64,000 bases of DNA from Aquitalea palustris (GCF_003693445.1 NZ_RFAR01000043.1:1-64000); one strand, 5' to 3'; counted from the first letter of the stretch, positions 26,835-36,883 are shown. Notes: generated by a model not told the origin, from the sequence alone. Numbers and translations are program-made.

Positions 26835-28631
26835 TCAGACATTGCCTTGCGCCTTGACGCGTTCCTGACGGTTGCTCAGCTTGTTGAGCGCCGACAGGTA
26901 AGCCTTGGCACTGGCGACAATCACATCGGTATCCGCGCCCTGGCCATTCACCACACGGCCATCCTTGGCCAGCCGTACGGTGACTTCGCCCTGCGATTCG
27001 GTACCCTTGGTAATGGCATTCACCGAGTACAGCTCCAGTTCGGCCTGGCTGTTGACCGTGCTTTCGATGGCCTTGAAGGCAGCATCCACCGGGCCGGAGC
27101 CACTGGATTCGCAGCGCTTTTCCACACCATGTTCGACAAACACGATGGCGGCCTGCGGTGCTTCGCCGGTTTCGGTATTCACCTTCAGCGACACGAATTT
27201 GTAGTCTTCCTGCAAGGTAGCCACCAGCTCGTCCGACACCAGTGCGTGCAGGTCTTCATCGAAGATTTCACGCTTGCGGTCGGCCAGATCCTTGAAGCGG
27301 GCAAAGGCGGCGTTGAGCGCTTCTTCGCTGTCCAGCACGATGCCCAGATCGGTCAGCTTGGTCTTGAAGGCATTGCGGCCGGACAATTTACCCAGCGTCA
27401 GGCGGTTGGCACTCCAGCCCACGCTCTCTGCCGACATGATTTCATAGGTTTCGCGATGCTTGAGCACGCCATCCTGATGGATGCCGGATTCGTGAGCAAA
27501 AGCATTGGCACCGACGATGGCCTTGTTCGGCTGCACCGGATAGCCGGTCACCGTGGACACCAGCTTGGAAGCCGGCACGATCTGGGTGGCATCGACGCGG
27601 GTATCCACCGCGAAAATGTCCTTGCGGGTACGCACCGCCATGACGATTTCTTCCAGCGCGGCATTACCGGCTCGTTCACCCAGGCCATTGATGGTGCACT
27701 CCACCTGACGGGCACCGCCCAATACCGCAGCCAGGCTATTGGCCACGGCCATGCCCAGATCGTTGTGGCAATGGGCCGACCAGATCACCTTGTCGCCGCC
27801 TTCGGTCTTGCTGATCAATTCGCGGAAGAAGGCCTCGGTAGCACGCGGCACGGCGTAGCCCACGGTATCCGGCACATTGAGGGTGGTGGCACCGGCCTTG
27901 ATCACTTCGCCAAAAATGCGAGCGAGGAAATCGATATCCGAACGCAGGGCGTCTTCGGCAGAAAACTCGACATCATCGGTATATTCACGCGCCAGCTTGA
28001 CGGCCTTTACCGCAGCATCCACCACCTCGTCCGGCGTCATGCGCAGCTTCTTTTCCATATGGATGGGGCTGGTGGCGATGAAGGTATGGATACGGCCACG
28101 GGCGGCCGGCTTGATGGCTTCGCCAGCAGCACGCACATCGCGCTCATTGGCACGGGCCAGGCTACAGACGGTGGAATCCTTGATCACCTCGGCAATGGCG
28201 TGGATGGCATCGGCATCACCCGGGCTGGCGGCAGCAAAGCCGGCCTCGATCACATCGACACCCAGACGTTCCAGCTGGCGGGCGATGCGGATCTTTTCTT
28301 CCTTGGTCATGGAAGCGCCAGGCGACTGCTCGCCATCACGCAAGGTGGTATCAAAAATGTAAAGACGGTCGCCCATGTCGAATGCTCTCCCTTGTCCCTG
28401 TGCTGCTGTCCCGGCGGCGTTCAGGTAATCGTTGAAATCGAATCTCTTGCCCTGGCTGGCGGCTAATTGAGCCAGTTTGTTCAACTGTGACAGCGGCAGG
28501 CTGCCACGTTCTCTCCATTTGTAGATTGCTGCACGGCTGACCGGCTCATCGGGAAACAGCTGACTCAGGCCTTCAGCCACCGCACCGGGGCCGCCCAGGT
28601 CTTCGATCAGTCGTTCAATGTCCAATTGCAT
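26835..28631 (-). CDS. leuA: 2-isopropylmalate synthase with N-terminal helix-turn-helix extension
   Basis: 598 residues. The first committed enzyme of leucine synthesis, condensing acetyl-CoA with 2-ketoisovalerate. Residues 86-598 are a complete 513-residue Leu[35 protein letters not shown] metal site, [13 protein letters not shown] and the C-terminal leucine-binding domain. Residues 1-75 form an extra domain, VAEGLSQLF...[26 protein letters not shown], that looks like a Cro/YdaS-type helix-turn-helix. The ATG at 28631 has AGGAG six bases upstream. The classical LeuA start (ATG at 28376) also has AAGGGAG about ten bases upstream, so two products are possible. No stop separates the parts. 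I recall an NCBI domain label, carph-isopro, that may cover this extension, but cannot check it. Confidence 0.93.
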   Translation of the reverse strand: MQLDIERLIEDLGGPGAVAEGLSQLFPDEPVSRAAIYKWRERGSLPLSQLNKLAQLAASQGKRFDFNDYLNAAGTAAQGQGRAFDMGDRLYIFDTTLRDGEQSPGASMTKEEKIRIARQLERLGVDVIEAGFAAASPGDADAIHAIAEVIKDSTVCSLARANERDVRAAGEAIKPAARGRIHTFIATSPIHMEKKLRMTPDEVVDAAVKAVKLAREYTDDVEFSAEDALRSDIDFLARIFGEVIKAGATTLNVPDTVGYAVPRATEAFFRELISKTEGGDKVIWSAHCHNDLGMAVANSLAAVLGGARQVECTINGLGERAGNAALEEIVMAVRTRKDIFAVDTRVDATQIVPASKLVSTVTGYPVQPNKAIVGANAFAHESGIHQDGVLKHRETYEIMSAESVGWSANRLTLGKLSGRNAFKTKLTDLGIVLDSEEALNAAFARFKDLADRKREIFDEDLHALVSDELVATLQEDYKFVSLKVNTETGEAPQAAIVFVEHGVEKRCESSGSGPVDAAFKAIESTVNSQAELELYSVNAITKGTESQGEVTVRLAKDGRVVNGQGADTDVIVASAKAYLSALNKLSNRQERVKAQGNV

Positions 28632-28860
28632 GTTGTGCTCCTGCAGCAAAGTTTTAACCAATGTATCGATTGGACAATATTTCGTCAAACACGCAGTGCA
28701 GCATGGGCCAGAAAATCAAAATTCCTGTGTCAAATATGCAAATATTGGACATTAAGTCTAATATTTCATGGAATAAGGGCAGTGAAGACATCACGCGGCG
28801 CCAGTAACCAGATCTAACCATCAGAATAATTCAGACAAAAATTGGACAATTCTGTCCAAT
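28619..28860. promoter_or_regulatory. Cluster of five ATTGGACA octamers at the leuA promoter and start
   Basis: The octamer ATTGGACA, in either orientation, occurs at 28619-28626 (inside the first leuA codons), 28669-28676, 28744-28751, 28841-28848 and 28853-28860. The last two form a perfect inverted repeat ATTGGACA-ATTC-TGTCCAAT. The copy at 28744 lies in an imperfect palindrome with AATATT arms (28741-28765). The arrangement looks like a multi-site operator. The natural candidate protein is the HTH domain fused to LeuA. Confidence 0.6.
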
Positions 28861-28881
28861 GCATACATCACACCGGACAAT

Positions 28882-28913
28882 AAAAAACCCCGTTGCGCCA
28901 GGCGCCAACGGGG
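28882..28913 (-). terminator. Intrinsic terminator after pssA
   Basis: CCCCGTTG and CAACGGGG flank a GC-rich core and form a long stem; the minus-strand continues into TTTTTTA. It separates ilvBNC-pssA from leuA. Confidence 0.85.
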
Positions 28914-28937
28914 TGATCTGTACAGCAGACAGCAGGT

Positions 28938-29690
28938 TCAAAGTATTTCTGGCTTCGGCTTGCACCAGCGCCAGGCTGCCATCACATAGCCGGACAGCGC
29001 ATAGCAGACAAAGAAACCAAACAGCACCAGTGGTGGCTCGGACATCAGCAGCAGCAAAGCCACCACCAGCGCCAGCAGCATCACAAACGGCACGCGACGG
29101 CGCAGGTGGATTTCCTTGAAGCTCCAGAACTTCACATTGGTCACCATGGTAATGCCGGAAAAGGCGGTAAAGCCCAGCAGAACCCACTTCAAACCCGGCA
29201 GGCCGGTGTAGTCATAGGCATGGCAGATCCACACCAGGCCAGCCACCAGCGCCGCTGCAGCCGGGCTGGGCAGGCCGGTAAACCAGCGTTTGTCAGTACT
29301 GCCTATCATGGTGTTGAAACGGGCCAGCCGCAGTGCTGCGCCGGCACAATGGATGAAAGCCACCATCCAGCCCAGCTTGCCCATGTCCTTGAGCAGCCAT
29401 TCATAGGCCACCAGTGCGGGGGCGACGCCAAAGCTCACCATGTCCGACAGGCTGTCGAACTCGGCACCAAAGGCACTCTGACTGTGCGTCAGACGGGCAA
29501 CGCGGCCGTCCATCCCGTCCAGGATCATGGCGACAAAAATGGCGACAGCGGCAATCTGGAAGTTCTGGTTCATCGCCTGCACGATGGCGTAGAAACCGGC
29601 AAACAAGGCCGCCAGGGTAAAGGAGTTGGGCAGCAGGTAGATACCTTGCCGCCGCAGGGACGGCTTACCCGGAATGGGGTCATGGATCAT
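28938..29690 (-). CDS. pssA: CDP-diacylglycerol-serine O-phosphatidyltransferase
   Basis: 250 residues, membrane enzyme of phosphatidylethanolamine synthesis. The CDP-alcohol phosphotransferase motif is complete: DGMDGRVARLTHSQSAFGAEFDSLSD (spaced DG-AR-G-D-D). About seven or eight membrane helices. It lies between ilvC and leuA, a position seen in other betaproteobacteria. The upstream interval 29691-29872 (about 180 bases) shows no gene. Confidence 0.92.
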   Translation of the reverse strand: MIHDPIPGKPSLRRQGIYLLPNSFTLAALFAGFYAIVQAMNQNFQIAAVAIFVAMILDGMDGRVARLTHSQSAFGAEFDSLSDMVSFGVAPALVAYEWLLKDMGKLGWMVAFIHCAGAALRLARFNTMIGSTDKRWFTGLPSPAAAALVAGLVWICHAYDYTGLPGLKWVLLGFTAFSGITMVTNVKFWSFKEIHLRRRVPFVMLLALVVALLLLMSEPPLVLFGFFVCYALSGYVMAAWRWCKPKPEIL

Positions 29691-29872
29691 GGTGTTATCC
29701 GTAAACGAAGCTATCGGTACGGCGCTGAGCAGACACCGGCACGGACCGGCTGTCAGTACGTCGACGATCTAGACAAAGGGCGCATGCGCGCAGAGCCGCT
29801 GATTTTAATCCAAGCTGGCCCCGGCAGCAAAAGCACCGGTCCGGCCACACTCGTGACCGCAATTCAGTCATG

Positions 29873-29898
29873 AAAAAAGCCGGGTTTCCCCGGCTTTG
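29873..29898 (-). terminator. Intrinsic terminator after ilvC
   Basis: AAAGCCGGG and CCCGGCTTT form a 9-bp stem with a short loop; the minus strand ends in TTTTTTC. Lies 22 bases after the ilvC stop, so pssA probably has its own promoter or receives read-through. Confidence 0.87.
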
Positions 29899-29919
29899 GC
29901 ACACTGACCGACTTCGAAA

Positions 29920-30951
<1,032 letters not shown>

Positions 30952-30999
30952 TTATCCGGGCGGCCACCGCTGTGGCCCGCCGTCAGATGTATAGATATA

Positions 31000-31491
31000 T
31001 CAGATTTTCAGAACCCGTTCACCACGGCCAATGCCGGATGCGCCAGTACGGACCGTTTCCAGGATCACTGCGCGGTCGATGGCCTCGATAAAGGCCCCCA
31101 GCTTGTCGCTCGTACCAGTCAGCTCGATGGTGTAAGTCTTTTCCGTAACATCAATGATGCGACCGCGGAAAATATCCGCCATGCGCTTCATTTCCTCCCG
31201 GTCTTTACCGGTAGCGCGCACTTTGATCAGCATCATCTCGCGTTCGATGTGCTCGGATTCATTGAGGTCTATCACCTTGACCACCTCGATCAGCTTGTTG
31301 AGCTGCTTGGTGATCTGCTCGATGACTTCGTCGGAACCATGCGTGACGATCGTCATCCGTGACAGTGTCGGATCCTCGGTAGTCGACACCGTCAGTGAGT
31401 CAATATTGTAAGCCCGGGCCGAAAACAGCCCCACCACGCGGGACAGTGCGCCCGCTTCGTTTTCCAGCAAAATCGAAAGAATATGTCTCAT
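31000..31491 (-). CDS. ilvN: Acetolactate synthase, small regulatory subunit
   Basis: 163 residues. N-terminal ACT domain RHILSILLENEAGALSRVVGLFSARAYNIDSLTV, which binds valine for feedback inhibition, followed by the conserved C-terminal half. Length fits the IlvH/IlvN family. The start at 31491 lies 10 bases after ilvB; a longer frame into ilvB is an artefact. Confidence 0.96.
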   Translation of the reverse strand: MRHILSILLENEAGALSRVVGLFSARAYNIDSLTVSTTEDPTLSRMTIVTHGSDEVIEQITKQLNKLIEVVKVIDLNESEHIEREMMLIKVRATGKDREEMKRMADIFRGRIIDVTEKTYTIELTGTSDKLGAFIEAIDRAVILETVRTGASGIGRGERVLKI

Positions 31492-31501
31492 ACCGTCCGC
31501 C

Positions 31502-33268
31502 TCAGCACATATTGCCGTAGTCACGGTTGTTCTCGAAGGGGACCTGCTGGACGTCGCGCATGTGCGGCGGCAAATCCATCTGGTCCAGACCCTTGCCATT
31601 CTGGATCATCGGGAACACGTTCTCGGATTGATCGGTACGGAAGTCCAGGAATACCAGACGTTCCTTCAGGGCGGGGCCAAAGGCCTCGCGCAGTACCGGC
31701 TCGACATCGGACGGGTTTTCGATCTTGAAGCCAACGTGGCCATAGGCCTCGGCCACCTTCACGAAATCCGGCAACGCATCCATGTAGGACTCGGAATACC
31801 GGGTGCCGTAGAAGAATTCCTGCCACTGACGCACCATGCCCAGATAGCGGTTGTTGAGCGCCACGATCTTGACCGGTGTGTGGTACTGCTTGCAGGTGGA
31901 CAGCTCCTGGATATTCATCTGGATGGAGCCTTCGCCGGTAATACAGGCGACGGTTGCATCCGGATTGGCCAGTTGCGCACCCATGGCTGCAGGCAAACCG
32001 AAGCCCATGGTACCCAAGCCGCCGGAATTCAGCCACTGCTTCGGACTGTCGAACTTGTAATACTGGGCCGCCCACATCTGATGCTGTCCCACATCGGAGG
32101 CGACGATGGCCTTGCCACCGGTGATTTCATACAGCTTTTCCACCACGTACTGCGGCTTGATCAGCTCGGTGGACGGGGTGTACAGCAGGCTGTTGTGGCC
32201 GCGCCATTCTTCAATCTGCTTCCACCAGTGCGCCAGATGCTGTGCATCCGGTTTCTGGCCGGACTGGCGCAGGATGTCCAGCATTTCACGCAACACATGC
32301 TTGACGTCGCCGACGATGGGCACGTCCACTTTCACGCGCTTGGAAATGGAAGACGGGTCCACGTCGATGTGGATGATCTTCTTCGGCTGCGACAGGAAAT
32401 GCGATGGCACGCTGATGACACGGTCGTCAAAACGCGCACCCACGGCAATCAGCACATCACAGTACTGCATGGCCATATTGGCCTCGTAAGTACCGTGCAT
32501 GCCCAGCATGCCGAGGAACTGCGGATCGGAACCCGGATAGGCACCCAGGCCCATCAGGGTGTTGGTACACGGCAGGCCCAGCGACTTCACCAGCTCGGTG
32601 ACTTCGGCTGCCGCATTGCCCTGCACGGCACCGCCGCCCACGTAGATGTAAGGACGCTTGGCTTCCAGCAGAAGGTTGATGGCCTTCTTGATCTGTCCCG
32701 GATGGCCGCGGGTGGCAGGCACATAGGAACGGATGTGCACGCTTTCCGGGTAGTGGAATTCGGCACGTTGCTGGGTAATGTCCTTGGGAATATCCACCAC
32801 CACCGGGCCGGGTCGGCCGCTCTTGGCGATGTAGAATGCTTTCTTGATGGTTTCAGCGATATCGTTGACATCCTTCACCAGGAAGTTGTGCTTCACGCAC
32901 GGGCGGGTAATGCCCACCATGTCCACTTCCTGAAAGGCGTCCAGACCGATGGCCGGAGTGGCCACCTGACCGGAGATCACCACCATGGGAATCGAATCCA
33001 TATAAGCGGTGGCAATGCCGGTAACGGCATTGGTGGCACCAGGACCGGAGGTCACCAGCGCTACGCCTACCTTGTCGCTGGAACGCGAGTACGCATCAGC
33101 CGCATGCACTGCAGCCTGCTCGTGACGCACCAGAACGTGCTTGAACTTTTCCTGCCGGAAGATGGCATCATATATTTCCAGAACCGCGCCGCCGGGGTAG
33201 CCGAACAGAAATTCGACTCCTTCTTCCTGCAGGCAACGGACTAGGATTTCCGCGCCCGATATCTGCAT
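31502..33268 (-). CDS. ilvB: Acetolactate synthase, large catalytic subunit
   Basis: 588 residues, ThDP-dependent. N-terminus MQISGAEILVRCLQEEGVEFLFGYPGGAVLEIYDAI with the catalytic Glu in HEQAAVHAADAYSRSS; FAD-binding middle domain; ThDP/magnesium motif GEGSIQMNIQELSTCKQYHTPVKIVALNN. First gene of ilvB-ilvN-ilvC. Could equally be called ilvI. It is divergent from the sigma-factor gene. Confidence 0.97.
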   Translation of the reverse strand: MQISGAEILVRCLQEEGVEFLFGYPGGAVLEIYDAIFRQEKFKHVLVRHEQAAVHAADAYSRSSDKVGVALVTSGPGATNAVTGIATAYMDSIPMVVISGQVATPAIGLDAFQEVDMVGITRPCVKHNFLVKDVNDIAETIKKAFYIAKSGRPGPVVVDIPKDITQQRAEFHYPESVHIRSYVPATRGHPGQIKKAINLLLEAKRPYIYVGGGAVQGNAAAEVTELVKSLGLPCTNTLMGLGAYPGSDPQFLGMLGMHGTYEANMAMQYCDVLIAVGARFDDRVISVPSHFLSQPKKIIHIDVDPSSISKRVKVDVPIVGDVKHVLREMLDILRQSGQKPDAQHLAHWWKQIEEWRGHNSLLYTPSTELIKPQYVVEKLYEITGGKAIVASDVGQHQMWAAQYYKFDSPKQWLNSGGLGTMGFGLPAAMGAQLANPDATVACITGEGSIQMNIQELSTCKQYHTPVKIVALNNRYLGMVRQWQEFFYGTRYSESYMDALPDFVKVAEAYGHVGFKIENPSDVEPVLREAFGPALKERLVFLDFRTDQSENVFPMIQNGKGLDQMDLPPHMRDVQQVPFENNRDYGNMC

Positions 33269-33293
33269 CTTGTGCCTCTTTGTCTTGTCTTGC

Positions 33294-33314
33294 AGTCAAT
33301 CTTGGCAATTGACT
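33294..33314 (-). promoter_or_regulatory. Inverted repeat in ilvB leader
   Basis: AGTCAAT and ATTGACT are separated by seven bases, a perfect 7-bp inverted repeat between the proposed promoter and the ilvB start. It may be an operator or a leader stem. No leader peptide rich in branched-chain codons is visible, so classical attenuation is not supported. Confidence 0.4.
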
Positions 33315-33341
33315 TGTGTTTCATCCCGTTGTGATGAAAGA

Positions 33342-33370
33342 CCTTAGCCTATCCCTCAAATGGCGGTCAA
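33342..33370 (-). promoter_or_regulatory. Possible sigma-70 promoter for ilvBNC
   Basis: On the minus strand TTGACC and CTAAGG are 17 bases apart, about 75-100 bases upstream of the ilvB ATG. The -35 is good and the -10 weak. The same interval (33269-33495) must also hold the sigma-factor promoter. Confidence 0.4.
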
Positions 33371-33495
33371 GTGCTTTTGTGCAGGTGCAAAAACACGCTA
33401 AGCCACGGTAAAAACAGGGAAATCCGCGGGGTGGCCTTGCCTGTCCGGCTCTGCTACTATCTTTCGTTGGCATCAACCAGAATCTTCCCCTACAC

Positions 33496-34062
33496 ATGGC
33501 AAGCCGCAAGGAAATGGCCGACTTTCTGCAGTCGGTGGAACGACGCGCCTTCAAGCAAGCCCTGTACGCCGTGCGCAATGACGAAAATGCGCTGGATATC
33601 GTGCAAGACTCCATGATGAAGCTGGCAGACCGCTACGCCCATGCACCGGCGGCGGAATTGCCGCTGATTTTCCAGCGCATCCTGCAAAACACCATTCGCG
33701 ATCACTTCCGCCGCGCCAAGGTGCGTCAGTTCTTTGGCACCCTGCTGTCTTCGCTGCTGCCCACCCGCGAGGAAGACGAAAGCGCTGATCCGCTGGAAAC
33801 GCTGAACATCGCGGCGGACGAGGCCAGCAGTAATCCGGAAAAATGGTATGCCCGCAAGGAAGTCGCCCAACTGATCGACGGCGCAGTGCAGCTGCTGCCC
33901 AATCGTCAACGGGAAGCCTTCCTGCTGCGTTACTGGGAAGGACTGGATGTCGCCGAAACCGCACGGGTGATGGGCTGCTCGGAAGGCAGCGTCAAGACAC
34001 ATTGCTCGCGCGCCACCCACACGCTGGCGGCCATCCTGCAGCAAAAAGGAGTGGTGCTATGA
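33496..34062 (+). CDS. ECF-type RNA polymerase sigma factor
   Basis: 188 residues. Region 2 (FLQSVERRAFKQALYAVRNDENALDIVQDSMMKLADRY) and region 4 (LPNRQREAFLLRYWEGLDVAETARVMGCSEGSVKTHCSRATHTLA) are both clear; no region 3, so ECF group. The next gene overlaps by ATGA. The DUF3619 membrane protein downstream is in the anti-sigma position. The stimulus cannot be told from sequence. Confidence 0.93.
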   Translation: MASRKEMADFLQSVERRAFKQALYAVRNDENALDIVQDSMMKLADRYAHAPAAELPLIFQRILQNTIRDHFRRAKVRQFFGTLLSSLLPTREEDESADPLETLNIAADEASSNPEKWYARKEVAQLIDGAVQLLPNRQREAFLLRYWEGLDVAETARVMGCSEGSVKTHCSRATHTLAAILQQKGVVL

Positions 34063-34454
34063 AGCCCTCGCAAGATTCTGCTAGCCATGCCGGCGCCGAC
34101 GACAAGCTCAAGCACAGTGTGACCACCATACTCGACCAACCGGGCAATCAGCTCAGTGCTGCCCAGCAGCAGCGTCTCTACCAGGCCCGCGAACTGGCCC
34201 TGGCACGCTTTGATGTGCGGGCCAGCGAAGCGCCGCGCTTGCGCGAGCGGCTGGCACTCTGGCTGCAACGCCATACCCAGGGCTTGCGCCGCAGTGTACT
34301 GGCCCTGAGTTTTGCCATGATGGCCGGCACCGGCCTGTGGCTGATGGAGGGCTTGCTGGTCGAAGAAGAAGCGGTCGATGCAGCCATCCTCGCCCATGAG
34401 TTGCCGCTGGAAATGCTGATGGAGCCGCACTTCTCGGGGAGCCTGCATGACTAG
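34059..34454 (+). CDS. DUF3619 membrane protein, possible anti-sigma factor
   Basis: 131 residues, one membrane helix (SVLALSFAMMAGTGLWLM) after a cytoplasmic N-terminal half of about 80 residues. The family regularly follows this class of sigma factor. ATG overlaps the sigma stop (ATGA). Anti-sigma activity is inferred from position and topology only. Confidence 0.78.
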   Translation: MKPSQDSASHAGADDKLKHSVTTILDQPGNQLSAAQQQRLYQARELALARFDVRASEAPRLRERLALWLQRHTQGLRRSVLALSFAMMAGTGLWLMEGLLVEEEAVDAAILAHELPLEMLMEPHFSGSLHD

Positions 34455-34836
34455 GCTGTATCGCTTGCTGCCATGGCTGCTGGCAGCCTCTCTGCTGGCC
34501 ACGCCGGCGCTGGCCAGCCCGCTGAACAATCCGCGCTGGGATCAGCTGGATAGCGAGCAACAGACGGTCATGGCCCCACTGGCCGCCGAATGGGACCGCT
34601 ATGCACCGGAGAAAAAGAAAAACCTGCTGGCCATCGTGCCGGAATATCGCAGCCTGGACCCTGCCGGCCGCCTGCGTCTGCAAAGCAAGCTGAAGAGCTG
34701 GTCCGACCTGACGCTGGAGCAACGCCAGCAAATCCGCAATAACTGGAAAACGCTGCAAAGCCTTCCTCCTGCCGAGCGGGAAAAAGCCATCCAGCGCCTG
34801 AAACAAAGCCAGCCCAAGCCCCAGGCTTCCGGCTGA
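34447..34836 (+). CDS. DUF3106 secreted or periplasmic protein
   Basis: 129 residues. Signal peptide MTRLYRLLPWLLAASLLATPALA, then the DUF3106 pattern with aromatic and charged repeats (RWDQLDSEQQTVMAPLAAEWDRY, SWSDLTLEQRQQIRNNWKTLQSLPPAER), which resembles CpxP/Spy-like helical proteins. Overlaps the previous gene by eight bases. Function unknown; an envelope-sensing role with the sigma factor is a guess. Confidence 0.82.
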   Translation: MTRLYRLLPWLLAASLLATPALASPLNNPRWDQLDSEQQTVMAPLAAEWDRYAPEKKKNLLAIVPEYRSLDPAGRLRLQSKLKSWSDLTLEQRQQIRNNWKTLQSLPPAEREKAIQRLKQSQPKPQASG

Positions 34837-34855
34837 GCATCACCCTGCCATCATC

Positions 34856-35401
34856 ATGAGCCCAACCTTTACCACGGCCAGCCTTGGCCGCCGCCTGTGC
34901 AGCCAGCTTTACGAATTGCTGCTGATTGCCGCCCTGCTGCTTACCGTTTCCGCCGTCATGACCGGCCTGCAAGCCTGGCTGGGGCAGTCGCTAGTGCTGG
35001 ACCTGCTCACCCAGCTGGCGCTGGCTGGCGCGCTGTTCGGCTATTTCGGCAGCAGCTGGGTCAAATCTGGCCAGACCGTGGCCATGAAAGCCTGGCGGGT
35101 AAAGGTGGTGCGTCAGGATGACGGGCAGCTGATGGATTGGCGCCAGGCCGGTTTCCGCTATATCGTCGGCCTGCTGCTGTTTGTCGGCATGCCGGCGATT
35201 TCCTATCTGGCCTGGTCGCGCAATCTGGGGCATGGCCGTGAGGCGCTGCTGATTTCGCTGGCCTGGTGCATGCTGCCGTACCTGGCGGCCTGCTACGACA
35301 AGGAGCGGCTGTTTCTGCACGACCGCCTGGCCCGTACCCGCCAGATCACCCTGCCCAAGCCGCCCCATCCGGGCAAGGGCCGCCGCGCCGGGCAAGACTA
35401 A
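34856..35401 (+). CDS. RDD family membrane protein
   Basis: 181 residues. Begins SLGRRLCSQLYELLLIAALLL, the RDD-type start, with several membrane helices and the family ending DKERLFLHDRLARTRQI. Function of RDD proteins is poorly defined. Probably the last gene of the sigma operon. It overlaps the guaD stop by three bases, tail to tail. Confidence 0.85.
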   Translation: MSPTFTTASLGRRLCSQLYELLLIAALLLTVSAVMTGLQAWLGQSLVLDLLTQLALAGALFGYFGSSWVKSGQTVAMKAWRVKVVRQDDGQLMDWRQAGFRYIVGLLLFVGMPAISYLAWSRNLGHGREALLISLAWCMLPYLAACYDKERLFLHDRLARTRQITLPKPPHPGKGRRAGQD

Positions 35402-36717
35402 TTGCCGCTGTCTGCCGCACGCTGGTAGACCAGCCGGCCAGCCACATAGGTCGCGGCAATCGCCCGGTCATCACCCAGCATCATCTGGATGAACAGGGCA
35501 TCCTGCACATCGCGGGCATAGCGCATGCGAAAAGTGATGAGCGGTGTCGAATGCCAGTCCAGCACCAGCAGGTCGGCCTCCATGCCGGGAGCCAGACTGC
35601 CCACCTTGTCGGCAATGCCCAGTGCCGTGGCTGCACCACGGGTAGCCAGATACCAGGCTTGCACCGCCGTCAGTGCATTGCCGTGGCTTTGAGCCGCCAT
35701 ATAAGCCGCTTGCATGGTGTGCAACATGGAAAAACTGGTGCCTGCTCCCACATCCGTCCCCAGCCCCAGCGCCACCTGTCGTGTGCCCTGCTTGAGCCGG
35801 CGCAGGTCCAGGCTGCCCGAGCCAAGAAACTGGTTGGAAGTGGGGCAATGTGCCAGCGCCGCACCGCTGTCGGCAAAGGCGGCAATTTCCGCGTCCGACA
35901 GATGAATGCCGTGGCCGAAAACCGCCCGTGGCCGCAGCAGCCCGTGCCGGTCATAGACATCGGTGTAGTCACGGCAGTGCGGAAACAGCCGCTGTACCCA
36001 GGCCAGTTCGTCGAGGTTTTCTGCCACATGTGACTGGATCAGTACATCGGGATAGTCTCTTGCCAGCGCCGCCAGCGCGTCCAGCTGTGCCGGGCTGCAA
36101 CTGGGGGCAAAGCGCGGCGTCAGCGCGTATTCGGCCCGGCCGCGCCCATGCCAGCGCCGTATCAGTGCCAGCGAGTCATCGTAGGCCGCTTGCGCCGAAT
36201 CCAGCAGTGCCGCCGGCGCATGGCGATCCATGCAGACCTTGCCAGCAATCAGTCGCAGCCCGTAGCGGGCCGCCTCTTCGAACAACACATCCACCGAATG
36301 CGGGTGTACGGTGCCAAACACGCAGGCCGTGGTCACGCCATTGCGCAGCTGCTCTTGCAAGAACAGCCGTGCTACCTCGCGCGCGTGTTCGCCCTCGGCA
36401 AATCCTTGCTCGGTGACAAAGGTGTAGTCATTCAGCCAGTCGATGAGTTGTGCGCCAAAAGCCGCCATCATCTCGGTCTGTGCATAATGCACGTGGCAAT
36501 CGATAAAGCCTGGCAGCAGCACGCCATGCGGAAAGTGCTGCAGCGGGACATCCGCCGCCAAGTCGGGCAGCAGGTTGGCGGCCGGCCCCAAGGCGCTGAT
36601 CTTGCCGTCTTCCATGATGATCAGGGCATCGCTGTCATAGTGCAGACACTCTGCGACAGGAAGCAGGAAGGGGTCGGCCCGGAAACTGATCATGGCGGCG
36701 CGTACTGCGGTTTTCAT
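35398..36717 (-). CDS. guaD: Guanine deaminase
   Basis: 439 residues, amidohydrolase that converts guanine to xanthine. Metal and catalytic residues in LLPGFIDCHVHYAQTEMM, IQSHVAENLDE, AVFGHGIHLSDAEI and LGLGTDVGAG. TEMMAAFGAQLIDWLNDYTFVTE is typical of GuaD rather than other deaminases. Start at 36717 chosen because the frame upstream runs into the promoter. Divergent from marR. Confidence 0.94.
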   Translation of the reverse strand: MKTAVRAAMISFRADPFLLPVAECLHYDSDALIIMEDGKISALGPAANLLPDLAADVPLQHFPHGVLLPGFIDCHVHYAQTEMMAAFGAQLIDWLNDYTFVTEQGFAEGEHAREVARLFLQEQLRNGVTTACVFGTVHPHSVDVLFEEAARYGLRLIAGKVCMDRHAPAALLDSAQAAYDDSLALIRRWHGRGRAEYALTPRFAPSCSPAQLDALAALARDYPDVLIQSHVAENLDELAWVQRLFPHCRDYTDVYDRHGLLRPRAVFGHGIHLSDAEIAAFADSGAALAHCPTSNQFLGSGSLDLRRLKQGTRQVALGLGTDVGAGTSFSMLHTMQAAYMAAQSHGNALTAVQAWYLATRGAATALGIADKVGSLAPGMEADLLVLDWHSTPLITFRMRYARDVQDALFIQMMLGDDRAIAATYVAGRLVYQRAADSGN

Positions 36718-36786
36718 CCGGCTCTTCCTCGCTGGGTGGCTAGCGCAGCCTGTAAAATCAGGGTTGTAGCGATATAGATTACGGTT

Positions 36787-36810
36787 AAATATCTTCACAT
36801 GAAGATATTT
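36787..36810. promoter_or_regulatory. Perfect palindrome between guaD and marR
   Basis: AAATATCTTCA and TGAAGATATTT flank two bases (CA), a 24-bp perfect inverted repeat, 70 bases upstream of guaD and 74 upstream of marR. Position and symmetry suggest the operator of the MarR-family regulator. Confidence 0.65.
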
Positions 36811-36883
36811 TAACACAAACACATGATACTCTTTGCGCCCGGAACGGAAAGCCTCGCCCCTCCCTTACCTGGAAGCACGCAGA

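Noticed and set aside
26527-26868. Possible 113-residue plus-strand gene between bioD and leuA
   Set aside because: It overlaps the leuA 3' end, contains the direct repeats and has no recognisable protein features.
33269-33495. Leader-peptide attenuator for ilvBNC
   Set aside because: No short frame rich in Val, Leu or Ile codons and no terminator/antiterminator pair could be found.
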